43,452 nt of DNA, from NCBI RefSeq assembly GCF_900119155.1, contig NZ_FPIR01000025.1, positions 1 to 43,452 on the forward strand, given 5' to 3'. This DNA is from Ruminococcus sp. YE71 (GTDB taxonomy: Bacteria; Bacillota; Clostridia; Oscillospirales; Ruminococcaceae). A model generated the notes under the pieces. The model did no database searches, was not told the DNA's origin, and saw only the letters and a list, made by a program, of their open reading frames with translations. Of the stretch, positions 31,036 to 39,268 are shown in pieces; position 1 is the stretch's first letter, and the number at the start of each line of letters is the position of its first letter. The position numbers and the translations under genes were made by a program.

Positions 31036-33411
31036 ATGGAAAACGCATATAAGATGAGGATCACTTGTAATCCCTATACCAAAGAGATTATCTACGAATG
31101 CTATGAAAATGACCGTTTTATCAATATCAGCGAGCTTTCCACTGAATACAGCTCAGAACTGATAAATGATAAATTTACAAAAACATCATTCCAGAATCGT
31201 GCATATGAGATTGTCGAGCTTCTGAACAAGCATTTTAATCCAGGCAACAAAGGACTTCACATTGATTTCATCGGAAACAAGGACGATTATGATGCTTTAG
31301 AAAGTGTCATATCCACATATTTCGCTGATTGTAATATTGTAAGCGAAAAGAATCAGCAGTATTTCAATGAAGCTCCTTATGTTATGCAACAGATAGAAAC
31401 CCGTTTCGACGATGTTATCACTACGCTTGAAGACAGTGAGTATATCAAAGACGAGATTGCTGCGGAGATAAGCAAGTATAGGGATACTATAGACGAATCT
31501 ATTGCTATCTGCGTTACAGGTCTTTGCAGCGCAGGCAAATCAGCGTTTATCAATAGCCTTATTGGTTATGAGATACTGCCCAGCTCGTCTGATCCGACAA
31601 CAGCAAAGATGTTCAAGATTACTTGCAGCGATACATACTCCATATCGTTTGAGGCATCTGGGCAAGATATAACCGTATCATTCAGCAATGATATGTATAC
31701 TATTTCCAATAACTGTCCGTCTGAGGTCAATGAAGAAATCGGAGCAGTTTTCACTGATGAGAAGGCAGATAACGAAGTTAAGAATATGCATCGTTTCCTT
31801 GACTGGCTTAACAAGGGCAAACTCCTTACAGAAATAGGCAGGATAGATATAAGCATACCTTTCAGACAGGTAACATACTTCGATAGCCATTATCAGTTTG
31901 TTATCTATGACACTCCCGGTTCTAATTCAGATAGCAACAAGAAGCATTTTGATATTCTTAGGGAGTCACTCAGCAAGCAGACTAACGCCTTGCTTATTCT
32001 CTTGACTACTCCCGACACAATGGACTATACCGATAACAATAATCTTCTTGACCTCATTCAGGAGACAGGCGAATCCTTAGATACATCAAATGCGATCATT
32101 GTTGTAAATAAGGGAGATATACTTACACCAAGTTCATTGTCTGAAAAACGTGAACGCTATCAGAGCTTAAAGATTACCAAATGGAAGTCTACGAGGATAT
32201 TTTTCCTTTCGTCTGTAATTGCACTTGCAAGTAAAAAGGACGATCCAGATGATAAAACATCATGGATTGATGAAGACGCTTTTGACGCTTATGATGACAG
32301 GTGCCGTAAATTCGCTCGTGGCGATAAGGTGCTGTACAAATATAATATCATTGATAAAAGCAAGGAAGTCGCTCCTGTTGTTGAAGAAGGTGCTGTATCC
32401 GATACCACTCTTTTCATCAACAGCGGTCTTGCAAGCATTGAGCATGAAATATCAGACTATGCCCTTAGATACGCACTCTGTAACAAGTGCAGCCGTGCTA
32501 CTGAGTATCTGCAAAGAGCCATTCAGCTTTGTGAAGACAACGTCCGTGAAATAGAGCGTAAACGTGATGATGAGCTCATCTCTACACAGACACTATTCGA
32601 TGAGAAGCAGCGTACACTTGCTGAATCTCTTGATAGTAAGCAGAGCTTGACAGCGAGCAATAAATCAGTAGAATTCAGGCAGAGTATCGGTCAGAGCTTT
32701 GATAGCTTTAAGGCTCAGAACGGTCTTGTATATAAAAACTTCCTGCAAATCCGCAAGCTCAGCATTTATTCAGAGTTTGAGCAGGAATGGAAGAATATTT
32801 CCGCATTGAAAGAACAACAGGGCTTCGATATGGATGAAGCACTTCGCAGAATGGAAAGCAAGGTTAGATACAGATATAATGCACTTCTTAACGCATTTTC
32901 TTCTATCGCCAACGCTCTTATCGGATCATTCTGGGAAAATGCTACCGAGACATTCAAGGCTGATTGTAAGGGGATTATTACCGACAGTGATGTTCTTAAT
33001 GATGAGCAGAAGGCTATTATGAACTCTATATTGCTTAACATGGAGAACATGACAAGAGCTGTTGTTGAATTCGATCTGCGCTCTATCCACGCAGTAAAGC
33101 GCACATTCTTCGGCAAGGATAAATATGATAACGGAACTTGCTGTAAAAACCTGGTTCAGACACTTGATGATGTTGTTATGCAGGAAATCGAGCGTGTAAG
33201 CAGTAATAACAGCAGATATTTTGAAGAATGGAGCAAAGCGCTTGTTGCAAGCATCAAGACAAAGCTCTGTACATTCAATACCGATCTTCATGATTGGGAA
33301 GTAAAGATCGGAGAGCTTAACCAGATCATCGAAGGAAAGAAAAAGCATCTTAAATTACTTGAAGATACGAAAGACTATGTTTGCCGTCTGTTAGAAATAC
33401 AGGCAGAGTAA
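31036..33411 (+). CDS. Dynamin-like GTPase
   Basis: A 791-aa dynamin-superfamily-like GTPase. The G domain starts around 155: G1 is GLCSAGKS (162-169), followed by NSLIGYEILPSSSDPTTAK with the G2 Thr; G3 is DTPG (292-295) and G4 is NKGD (358-361). The first 150 residues are a separate N-terminal region. The C-terminal ~300 residues are helical and coiled coil (IERKRDDELISTQTLFDEK and on), like the stalk of bacterial dynamins. No clear membrane helix is seen. The start follows AGGGGGTAAAT. It is the first gene of a five-gene operon, 26 bp before the HerA-type gene, so it probably supplies membrane remodelling or oligomer scaffolding to that system (inference). Confidence 0.8.
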   Translation: MENAYKMRITCNPYTKEIIYECYENDRFINISELSTEYSSELINDKFTKTSFQNRAYEIVELLNKHFNPGNKGLHIDFIGNKDDYDALESVISTYFADCNIVSEKNQQYFNEAPYVMQQIETRFDDVITTLEDSEYIKDEIAAEISKYRDTIDESIAICVTGLCSAGKSAFINSLIGYEILPSSSDPTTAKMFKITCSDTYSISFEASGQDITVSFSNDMYTISNNCPSEVNEEIGAVFTDEKADNEVKNMHRFLDWLNKGKLLTEIGRIDISIPFRQVTYFDSHYQFVIYDTPGSNSDSNKKHFDILRESLSKQTNALLILLTTPDTMDYTDNNNLLDLIQETGESLDTSNAIIVVNKGDILTPSSLSEKRERYQSLKITKWKSTRIFFLSSVIALASKKDDPDDKTSWIDEDAFDAYDDRCRKFARGDKVLYKYNIIDKSKEVAPVVEEGAVSDTTLFINSGLASIEHEISDYALRYALCNKCSRATEYLQRAIQLCEDNVREIERKRDDELISTQTLFDEKQRTLAESLDSKQSLTASNKSVEFRQSIGQSFDSFKAQNGLVYKNFLQIRKLSIYSEFEQEWKNISALKEQQGFDMDEALRRMESKVRYRYNALLNAFSSIANALIGSFWENATETFKADCKGIITDSDVLNDEQKAIMNSILLNMENMTRAVVEFDLRSIHAVKRTFFGKDKYDNGTCCKNLVQTLDDVVMQEIERVSSNNSRYFEEWSKALVASIKTKLCTFNTDLHDWEVKIGELNQIIEGKKKHLKLLEDTKDYVCRLLEIQAE

Positions 33412-33437
33412 GCGGTTCATAGAAATGGGGGTACACT

Positions 33438-36400
33438 ATGGCTATATTGGCAACTATCAAAAGCGGAGCAGGTAAAATAGCAGGAAAAGTCGCAAACAAA
33501 GGCGGTAATATTGTCGCAAAGGCTTCGGGACTAAGCTCTGCACAGCTTGAAAAGATAGAGGAAAAGCGTAATGCTTATCTCATGGAAAAGCCTGAGACCG
33601 ATCCCGAAAGCATCGAAAGACTGTTAGGCTCGTATGCCATTGAAGCCTATGAAGCGTATCTCCCTCAGCTTTCAGAGCTTTACAAACCGATGTTTATCGG
33701 TGAAGCTGATGATGAGAGAAGTCTTGATAACCGTATCCGCTATTTTGAGGTAACAAAGTGGGTCACTGATCCGACTGAGGATAATCTTGATAAGCTCACG
33801 AATATGTATCATGTTCTTTCAGAGGAAAACTGCAATATCGCACTCATTTTTAATCGCCGAGTTAGCGGTACTACGGTTTATTTCGCAGTTGTCAACAATA
33901 GCGAAAAGGATACTCCTCATATCGCTGATATGTTCGGAAAGCGACTTGAATCGTCCTTGTTGGGTAACTTTCCCGGCGCAGAGATCATGAAGTTGCCGCA
34001 TGACAAGCTGAATGCAGGCGTTATTCCTGTTTTAAAGGACATAAAAAAGTCCTCAGTCGCTATCGTGTCCAATATAGCGTCCGAGAAGTCAGAAAAGTTT
34101 ATAAGTCAAAGTATGGAAAAGCTCATTGACGGTATTGTTCCGAGCAGTGAACTTGAAGAATATACTATTGTTCTTCTTGCAACACCCGTAAAAGAGCAGC
34201 TTGAAAGGAAAAATGCTCTCAGCGAGCTGTATTCAAAGTTAGCGCCATTCTCAACGTGGTCAACTACATTCACGCTTTCAGAGACCACAGCGGTAGGTTC
34301 ATCGGCAACATTCGGAGCAAATCTCGGCGGTTCAGCAGGCAGACAGATAGGAGATACTACTACCGCTGGTACAAATAGTTCAAGAGGCACGACTGCCAGC
34401 GATAGTACAGCACATACGGATTCATCTACTGATAGCACAACAGACGGTACGAACAGCAGTACCTCATCTGGCACAAGTGATAGCACAAATCAGTCGACAA
34501 GTCAAGGAACAAGCACTAATACAAGCACTGCGAACATGACAGGCGAAAACAGTTCAACAACAGGTGGAATAACATTAAATCAATCATCTGCTACAAATGT
34601 TTCTGCAACAGCATCAGCAGCTCCAATGGGCGTTGGTGCTTCAGCTACAGTTGGTGAAACTATTACACTTGGAGCAAGTGAGTCGCTTAGTACCACAGGT
34701 GGAAAAAGCAGTAGTACCACTAATACGACAGGTACAGGGACATCAACTACTAATACAAGCGGAACGGGTCATACAATAACTCAAACTGCTGCACAGGGAC
34801 TGTCTCACGCTGAAACCGCAGCGAAAGGTCTTGCTGATACGGTCACAAAGGGCAAGTCTATTACCGATACGATAGGCAGAATGGCATCTAATGCCCATAG
34901 TATAGCCACAAATATAGGTATGAACTTTGGCGTAAACTTCTCCCGCTCGTCCAACGTTACCGTTCTTATGGGCAAAAATGATGCCCTGACACAGAATTTC
35001 GTAAACTATGATGTAAAGAATACGCTGGAGCTTATAGAAAAGCAGATAAAGCGTGTGGAACAGAGTACAGCACTCGGTATGTGGGATTTCTCTGCCTACT
35101 TTATGTCTGAAAGCCCTATAATTGCCAACAATACTGCTCATATGTATCTTGCCTTAACACAGGGCGAGAATTCATATCTGTCACAGTCTGCTGTTAATCT
35201 CTGGGAATACCGTGAGGAACGGAAAGACGATATAGCTAACATCATGGGTTTTATCAGGAGATTACAGCATCCGGAATTTGAACTTGATATAACTCCTGAT
35301 GATCCGTCGTTCGATCCGGATTGGCTGATGTATCCGCCTCATGTTAATGCTACAGTATCGCTTACTGGCAGAGAACTTGCATATTCGCTTAATCTGCCTA
35401 AAAAGTCGGTAAGTGGGCTTCCTGTACTTGAAAGTGTTGCATTTGGCAGAGAAGTGCAGAAGTTTACACCGCCAAGTGATAAATCCCCTAAAACACTTAT
35501 CGCAGGCAATGTATATCATATGCGTAAAGAGGATAAGAATATCCGTGTCAAGCTCGATATGGACAGCCTTTGCGCTCATACATTCATAACAGGCTCAACA
35601 GGAACAGGTAAGTCAAATTTTATATATAATTTGCTTGAACAGATATATGAGGAAGACAAGCATTTTCTTGTTATCGAGCCTGCAAAGGGCGAATACAAGA
35701 ATGTTCTCGGTGGATTTGATGATGTCAGCGTATACGGAACCAATCCTATGTACACCGAGCTCCTGCATATAAATCCGTTCTCATTCCCGAAGCATATCAA
35801 TGTTCTGGAGCATATTGACCGCCTTGTTGAGATCTTCAATGCCTGCTGGCCCATGTATGCAGCTATGCCAGCCGTTTTGAAAGATGCTATAGAGAGAGTA
35901 TACAAGGATAAAGGCTGGATATTCTCAAATCCTGCGTATTACAGTGATGATTTCCCGACATTCGCTGATTTGATAAAGGTATTGCCCGAAATTATGAGTG
36001 AGTCTCTGTATTCCGCAGACACCAAGAGCGACTATTCGGGAGCTTTGATAACAAGAGTAAAATCCCTGACGAACGGTATCAACGGTGAGATATTCTGCTC
36101 TACTAAGGAGATAGGCAACGAAGCTCTCTTTGACAGGAATGTCATTGTTGATATAAGCAGAGTCGGTTCTGTTGAGACCAAATCGCTTATTATGGGTATT
36201 CTTATCATGAAGTTGCAGGAATACCGTATGCAGCCCGATAAGATGAATGAGAGCTTACAGCATATTACTGTATTGGAGGAAGCTCACAATCTACTCAGAC
36301 GAACTTCCTTTGCTCAGGCACAGGAATCATCAAATCTACAGGGCAAGTCTGTTGAGATGCTCACAAATGCGATTGCAGAGATGCGTACATACGGTGAAGG

Positions 36401-37091
36401 CTTTATCATTGCAGACCAAGCTCCCGATATGCTTGATGAGGCAGTTATCCGCAACACAAATACCAAGATCATTTTCCGACTTCCCGATGAACATGATTGT
36501 GAGCTTGTCGGAAAGTCTATAGCCCTGACTGATGTTCAAATCAAGGAGCTTGCGAAACTGCCTGCATTCGTTGCAGTTATTCATCAGAACGATTGGATAG
36601 AAGCAGTATTATGCAAGTCTGAAAAATACGATAAAGAGCGTAAATATGCTTTCAACAAGAAAGAGAGCAATATATCTGCTTATCATCTTATGCTGAATAT
36701 TTACGGCATTTCCGAAAAAATAGCTTTGGCTGACGAAGAAAAGGCAGAAGTGCTTGATTGGATAAACAGGCTTGAAAACGGCGATAACACAAAGCGTATC
36801 CTCCGTAAAGGACTTGCAGATGAATCGCTTACCGAGGAAGAAAAGCTAATTGTTGCTTATAATGTATTCGGCGGACATAGAACCGCAATGCTTCTCAGAA
36901 ACGCTGAAAACAACGAAGTCGGTCTCATCCGTGTACGTCGGTCTATTGGAAGTGTATTCTCGCTTGACAGCGATGATAAGCTGATAGATACAGTTCAGCA
37001 GTATATCTGCATTGCTATTAACCGTGAGGAAACTTGTGCGGATATTGCTCGCAGATACCAATATTTCGGAATGAATGGGGGTATCATGTAA
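33438..37091 (+). CDS. HerA/FtsK-type ATPase with Ser/Thr-rich insertion
   Basis: A 1217-aa protein. Order: Gly/Ala/Lys-rich N-terminal peptide (IKSGAGKIAGKVANKGG); alpha/beta region (~60-280); a ~200-residue low-complexity stretch (~280-480) made of Ser, Thr, Gly, Asn and Asp; a conserved linker; then a RecA-like HerA domain with Walker A GSTGTGKS (719-726), IEPAKGEYKN, Walker B VLEEAH (945-950), and a sensor/arginine-type region EMRTYGEGFIIADQAP. HerA/FtsK motors move DNA or polypeptide through hexameric rings. The stop overlaps the start of the toxin gene by one base. The Ser/Thr region is an unusual internal linker and could be a surface or phase-separating segment (speculative). Confidence 0.8.
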   Translation: MAILATIKSGAGKIAGKVANKGGNIVAKASGLSSAQLEKIEEKRNAYLMEKPETDPESIERLLGSYAIEAYEAYLPQLSELYKPMFIGEADDERSLDNRIRYFEVTKWVTDPTEDNLDKLTNMYHVLSEENCNIALIFNRRVSGTTVYFAVVNNSEKDTPHIADMFGKRLESSLLGNFPGAEIMKLPHDKLNAGVIPVLKDIKKSSVAIVSNIASEKSEKFISQSMEKLIDGIVPSSELEEYTIVLLATPVKEQLERKNALSELYSKLAPFSTWSTTFTLSETTAVGSSATFGANLGGSAGRQIGDTTTAGTNSSRGTTASDSTAHTDSSTDSTTDGTNSSTSSGTSDSTNQSTSQGTSTNTSTANMTGENSSTTGGITLNQSSATNVSATASAAPMGVGASATVGETITLGASESLSTTGGKSSSTTNTTGTGTSTTNTSGTGHTITQTAAQGLSHAETAAKGLADTVTKGKSITDTIGRMASNAHSIATNIGMNFGVNFSRSSNVTVLMGKNDALTQNFVNYDVKNTLELIEKQIKRVEQSTALGMWDFSAYFMSESPIIANNTAHMYLALTQGENSYLSQSAVNLWEYREERKDDIANIMGFIRRLQHPEFELDITPDDPSFDPDWLMYPPHVNATVSLTGRELAYSLNLPKKSVSGLPVLESVAFGREVQKFTPPSDKSPKTLIAGNVYHMRKEDKNIRVKLDMDSLCAHTFITGSTGTGKSNFIYNLLEQIYEEDKHFLVIEPAKGEYKNVLGGFDDVSVYGTNPMYTELLHINPFSFPKHINVLEHIDRLVEIFNACWPMYAAMPAVLKDAIERVYKDKGWIFSNPAYYSDDFPTFADLIKVLPEIMSESLYSADTKSDYSGALITRVKSLTNGINGEIFCSTKEIGNEALFDRNVIVDISRVGSVETKSLIMGILIMKLQEYRMQPDKMNESLQHITVLEEAHNLLRRTSFAQAQESSNLQGKSVEMLTNAIAEMRTYGEGFIIADQAPDMLDEAVIRNTNTKIIFRLPDEHDCELVGKSIALTDVQIKELAKLPAFVAVIHQNDWIEAVLCKSEKYDKERKYAFNKKESNISAYHLMLNIYGISEKIALADEEKAEVLDWINRLENGDNTKRILRKGLADESLTEEEKLIVAYNVFGGHRTAMLLRNAENNEVGLIRVRRSIGSVFSLDSDDKLIDTVQQYICIAINREETCADIARRYQYFGMNGGIM

Positions 37092-37801
37092 TGATGAACA
37101 TGAAAGATGTATCATCTGATGTTAATCCTGCAAAGGTTTCAGAAATCAAGCCAGTTGAAGTTCCGAAAGAGATAGGCGAAAATAAGAACAGTTATACCGA
37201 TGCTCCAAAAGAAATCGGTGAGAACTCTGCTAAGGCACAGGATATACCACAAGAAATCGGAGAAAATAACGATTTACAGCCTAATACTGTTTTTGAAGTT
37301 GACGGTGAAAAGCACTATACCGATGATAACGGCGAAGTATACTGTGTCAATAATGATCTTATACCTAACAATACTTATGAACTTAACGGTTATAAATATG
37401 AAACAGACGATATTGGTAGAAAAATATCTGCTGAAGGTAAACTTCAAATCAAGGATCATGAGGGCAGAGGTGAAATAAAGGTTTCAAAAGCTGAAATTGG
37501 AAAGGGCGATGAGAAAGCCACAGATGACAGAGGTCACATTATAGGCGATCAATTCAATGGTGCAGGAGGAGTTGGCAACTTAGTACCGCAAGATCGTTTT
37601 GAAAATCAATCAGGAGATTATTGGAAATTAGAAAAGCAGCTTGCTAAAGAAGTAAGCGATGGAAAAGATGTTTATATGCGTGTTGACTTAGATTATCCTG
37701 GCAATTCATACCGTCCCGATAGCTTTTTAATAAGTTATTCAATTAACGGAGAAGAATTTACAACGACAATTTTTAACACTCCAAGAGGTGAATTAAAATG
37801 A
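37091..37801 (+). CDS. Endonuclease NS_2 toxin with short repeat N-terminus
   Basis: A 236-aa toxin. Residues 1-60 carry three copies of a P-(K/Q)-E-I-G-E-N motif. Residues ~60-135 are the linker known from polymorphic toxins (YETDDIGRKISAEGKLQI). The catalytic domain is Endonuclease NS_2 (DNA/RNA non-specific type): DDRGHIIGDQF with His149, NLVPQD with Asn163, WKLEKQLAKEV, and the RPDSFLISYSINGE end. Homologues usually sit at the C-terminus of long LXG or WXG proteins; here there is no such delivery domain. Translation is coupled to the ATPase upstream (one-base overlap) and to the immunity gene downstream (four-base overlap). It probably cuts DNA, unless bound by the immunity protein. Confidence 0.85.
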   Translation: MMNMKDVSSDVNPAKVSEIKPVEVPKEIGENKNSYTDAPKEIGENSAKAQDIPQEIGENNDLQPNTVFEVDGEKHYTDDNGEVYCVNNDLIPNNTYELNGYKYETDDIGRKISAEGKLQIKDHEGRGEIKVSKAEIGKGDEKATDDRGHIIGDQFNGAGGVGNLVPQDRFENQSGDYWKLEKQLAKEVSDGKDVYMRVDLDYPGNSYRPDSFLISYSINGEEFTTTIFNTPRGELK

Positions 37802-38178
37802 TAGATATACCATATCAGAGCATATTCAATACATTGCAGGAGGTATTGCCCGATGATTGGCATAAGGTAGTATTCTACGCACAATACGGCGAGAATAGCT
37901 ACAGTATGAAATACTTTGTTGACTCAGGCGATGGAGTATATACTGAATGCTTTAAGCTCAAAGGCATATCCAAGAAAGATATAATAAAAGCATTTGCTGT
38001 TATCGACAGTCAGATAATGCCTGTTCGTAAGGAATTGAGCAAGAAGGATACATGGTATGTTATGACGCTTATAGTTGACGATGAAGGCAATTTCAAGGCA
38101 GATTATGAGTATGAGGATATTTCCGAAGATTCTATTGGATATTATCAGCGTTGGAAGGAGAAGTATTTGAATCAATGA
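37798..38178 (+). CDS. YezG-like immunity protein
   Basis: A 126-aa cytoplasmic protein of the YezG/DUF600 type: YQSIFNTLQEVLPDDWHKVVFYAQ at the start, then DTWYVMTLIVDDEGNFKADYEYED and a YYQRWKEKYL end. In Bacillus, YezG neutralises the YeeF nuclease, whose toxic domain is of the same general class as the one encoded just upstream. The ATGA overlap with the toxin gene ensures equal expression. Assignment is strong by family pattern and position. Confidence 0.82.
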   Translation: MIDIPYQSIFNTLQEVLPDDWHKVVFYAQYGENSYSMKYFVDSGDGVYTECFKLKGISKKDIIKAFAVIDSQIMPVRKELSKKDTWYVMTLIVDDEGNFKADYEYEDISEDSIGYYQRWKEKYLNQ

Positions 38179-38213
38179 AGTAACTAATTGAGCCTTTTTA
38201 AGAGAGGTGCATT

Positions 38214-39152
38214 ATGAATAAACAAACTGTAATGAAGTTGATTAGCAAGGGCGAATCATCAACGGTAGAGTTCAAATCAGGAAAAAGCAAAGAATTCACC
38301 AATATATATCGTGTAATGTGTGCTTTTGCTAACTGTAAAGGCGGGTATCTGTTACTTGGTATATACGATAATGGCGAAATTATAGGTTGTGAAGCCAATT
38401 ACATTAGTGCTATCAAATCAAGAATTCAAAGGGAAAATGGCAGTTCAAATGCCATCATCCCTAAAATCAGTTTTCAAATTGAGATAATAAGCATTGATTC
38501 GAAAAATGTCCTTTGCATTTCAGTAAATAAAAGTAATAAGATTCATACATATAAAGGAACTGCATTTTACCGTATTAATGATATAATTGTTAGCCGTGAA
38601 GCAGCTAATGCCTATAAAAGAATCAATAGAAGTGGTGTCTACAATTTTTTAATGCATGATGACAGTTCTCAAATTAGTAGCTATCAAGCAGCATTTAGAA
38701 TCTTAGAACCATTTAAAGACTGGGTTGAAAATCACAAAGGATGGCAAACAATTCGCAATTTACCGGACTCTTCTAAAGAAAAAGATATACAGCGCCTAAT
38801 CGATCTAAAGGGAAGAGATTATTGTGAAGATAATAATATTGATATGTCATTTGAAGCCAACGAAGGACCTGGAACGTTGGATTTAAAGCTAAGTCGAGGA
38901 AATGACAAGACAGTAATAGAAATTAAACTTTCTACAAATGATCAATACTTGCATGGATTTGAAGTTCAAATTGAAGAATACGCAAGAGCTGAAAACACAA
39001 AAAATAGAATCTATGTATACATCCAACTTGGCAATCCAACAAGAACAAAAAGAATAAGAGAGTTGTATGAAAAAAAGAAAGAAGCAGGAGAGAATCCACC
39101 TTTTCTCTATATTATTGATTCACAGGTAAGACAATCTGCGAGTAAAAAATAA
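38214..39152 (+). CDS. AlbA_2 (Schlafen-type) domain fused to PD-(D/E)xK nuclease
   Basis: A 312-aa protein. The N-terminal AlbA_2 domain (~10-140) has the family patterns E-S-x-T-V-E-F-K, FANCKGGYLLLGIYDNGEI and TYKGTAFYRIND. The C-terminal domain (~185-300) has a clear restriction-endonuclease-like active site: E215-x-x-GTLD223, 12 residues, then E236-I-K238 (VIEIKLSTND), followed by a Q-x-E helix (HGFEVQIEEYARA). It is the last gene of the operon, 35 bp after the immunity gene, and a bidirectional terminator follows. AlbA_2 proteins bind nucleic acid or act as nucleases; with a second nuclease domain this one looks like an effector against foreign DNA or RNA (inference). Confidence 0.78.
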   Translation: MNKQTVMKLISKGESSTVEFKSGKSKEFTNIYRVMCAFANCKGGYLLLGIYDNGEIIGCEANYISAIKSRIQRENGSSNAIIPKISFQIEIISIDSKNVLCISVNKSNKIHTYKGTAFYRINDIIVSREAANAYKRINRSGVYNFLMHDDSSQISSYQAAFRILEPFKDWVENHKGWQTIRNLPDSSKEKDIQRLIDLKGRDYCEDNNIDMSFEANEGPGTLDLKLSRGNDKTVIEIKLSTNDQYLHGFEVQIEEYARAENTKNRIYVYIQLGNPTRTKRIRELYEKKKEAGENPPFLYIIDSQVRQSASKK

Positions 39153-39169
39153 TCTATCTATAAATTCAA

Positions 39170-39203
39170 AACAGGCAGAGCCGATTTTCGACTCTGCCTG
39201 TTC
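39170..39203. terminator. Bidirectional terminator after the operon
   Basis: AACAGGCAGAG(CCGA) pairs with (TCGA)CTCTGCCTGTT around a TTTT-type loop. A-rich and T-rich flanks allow use from both sides: for the operon ending at 39152 and the minus-strand gene ending at 39269. Confidence 0.75.
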
Positions 39204-39268
39204 AATTCATAGCCCACTGTATAGGTCTTTCATATTAGTTTTTAGAAAACTTCTATATTAGTACCGAC

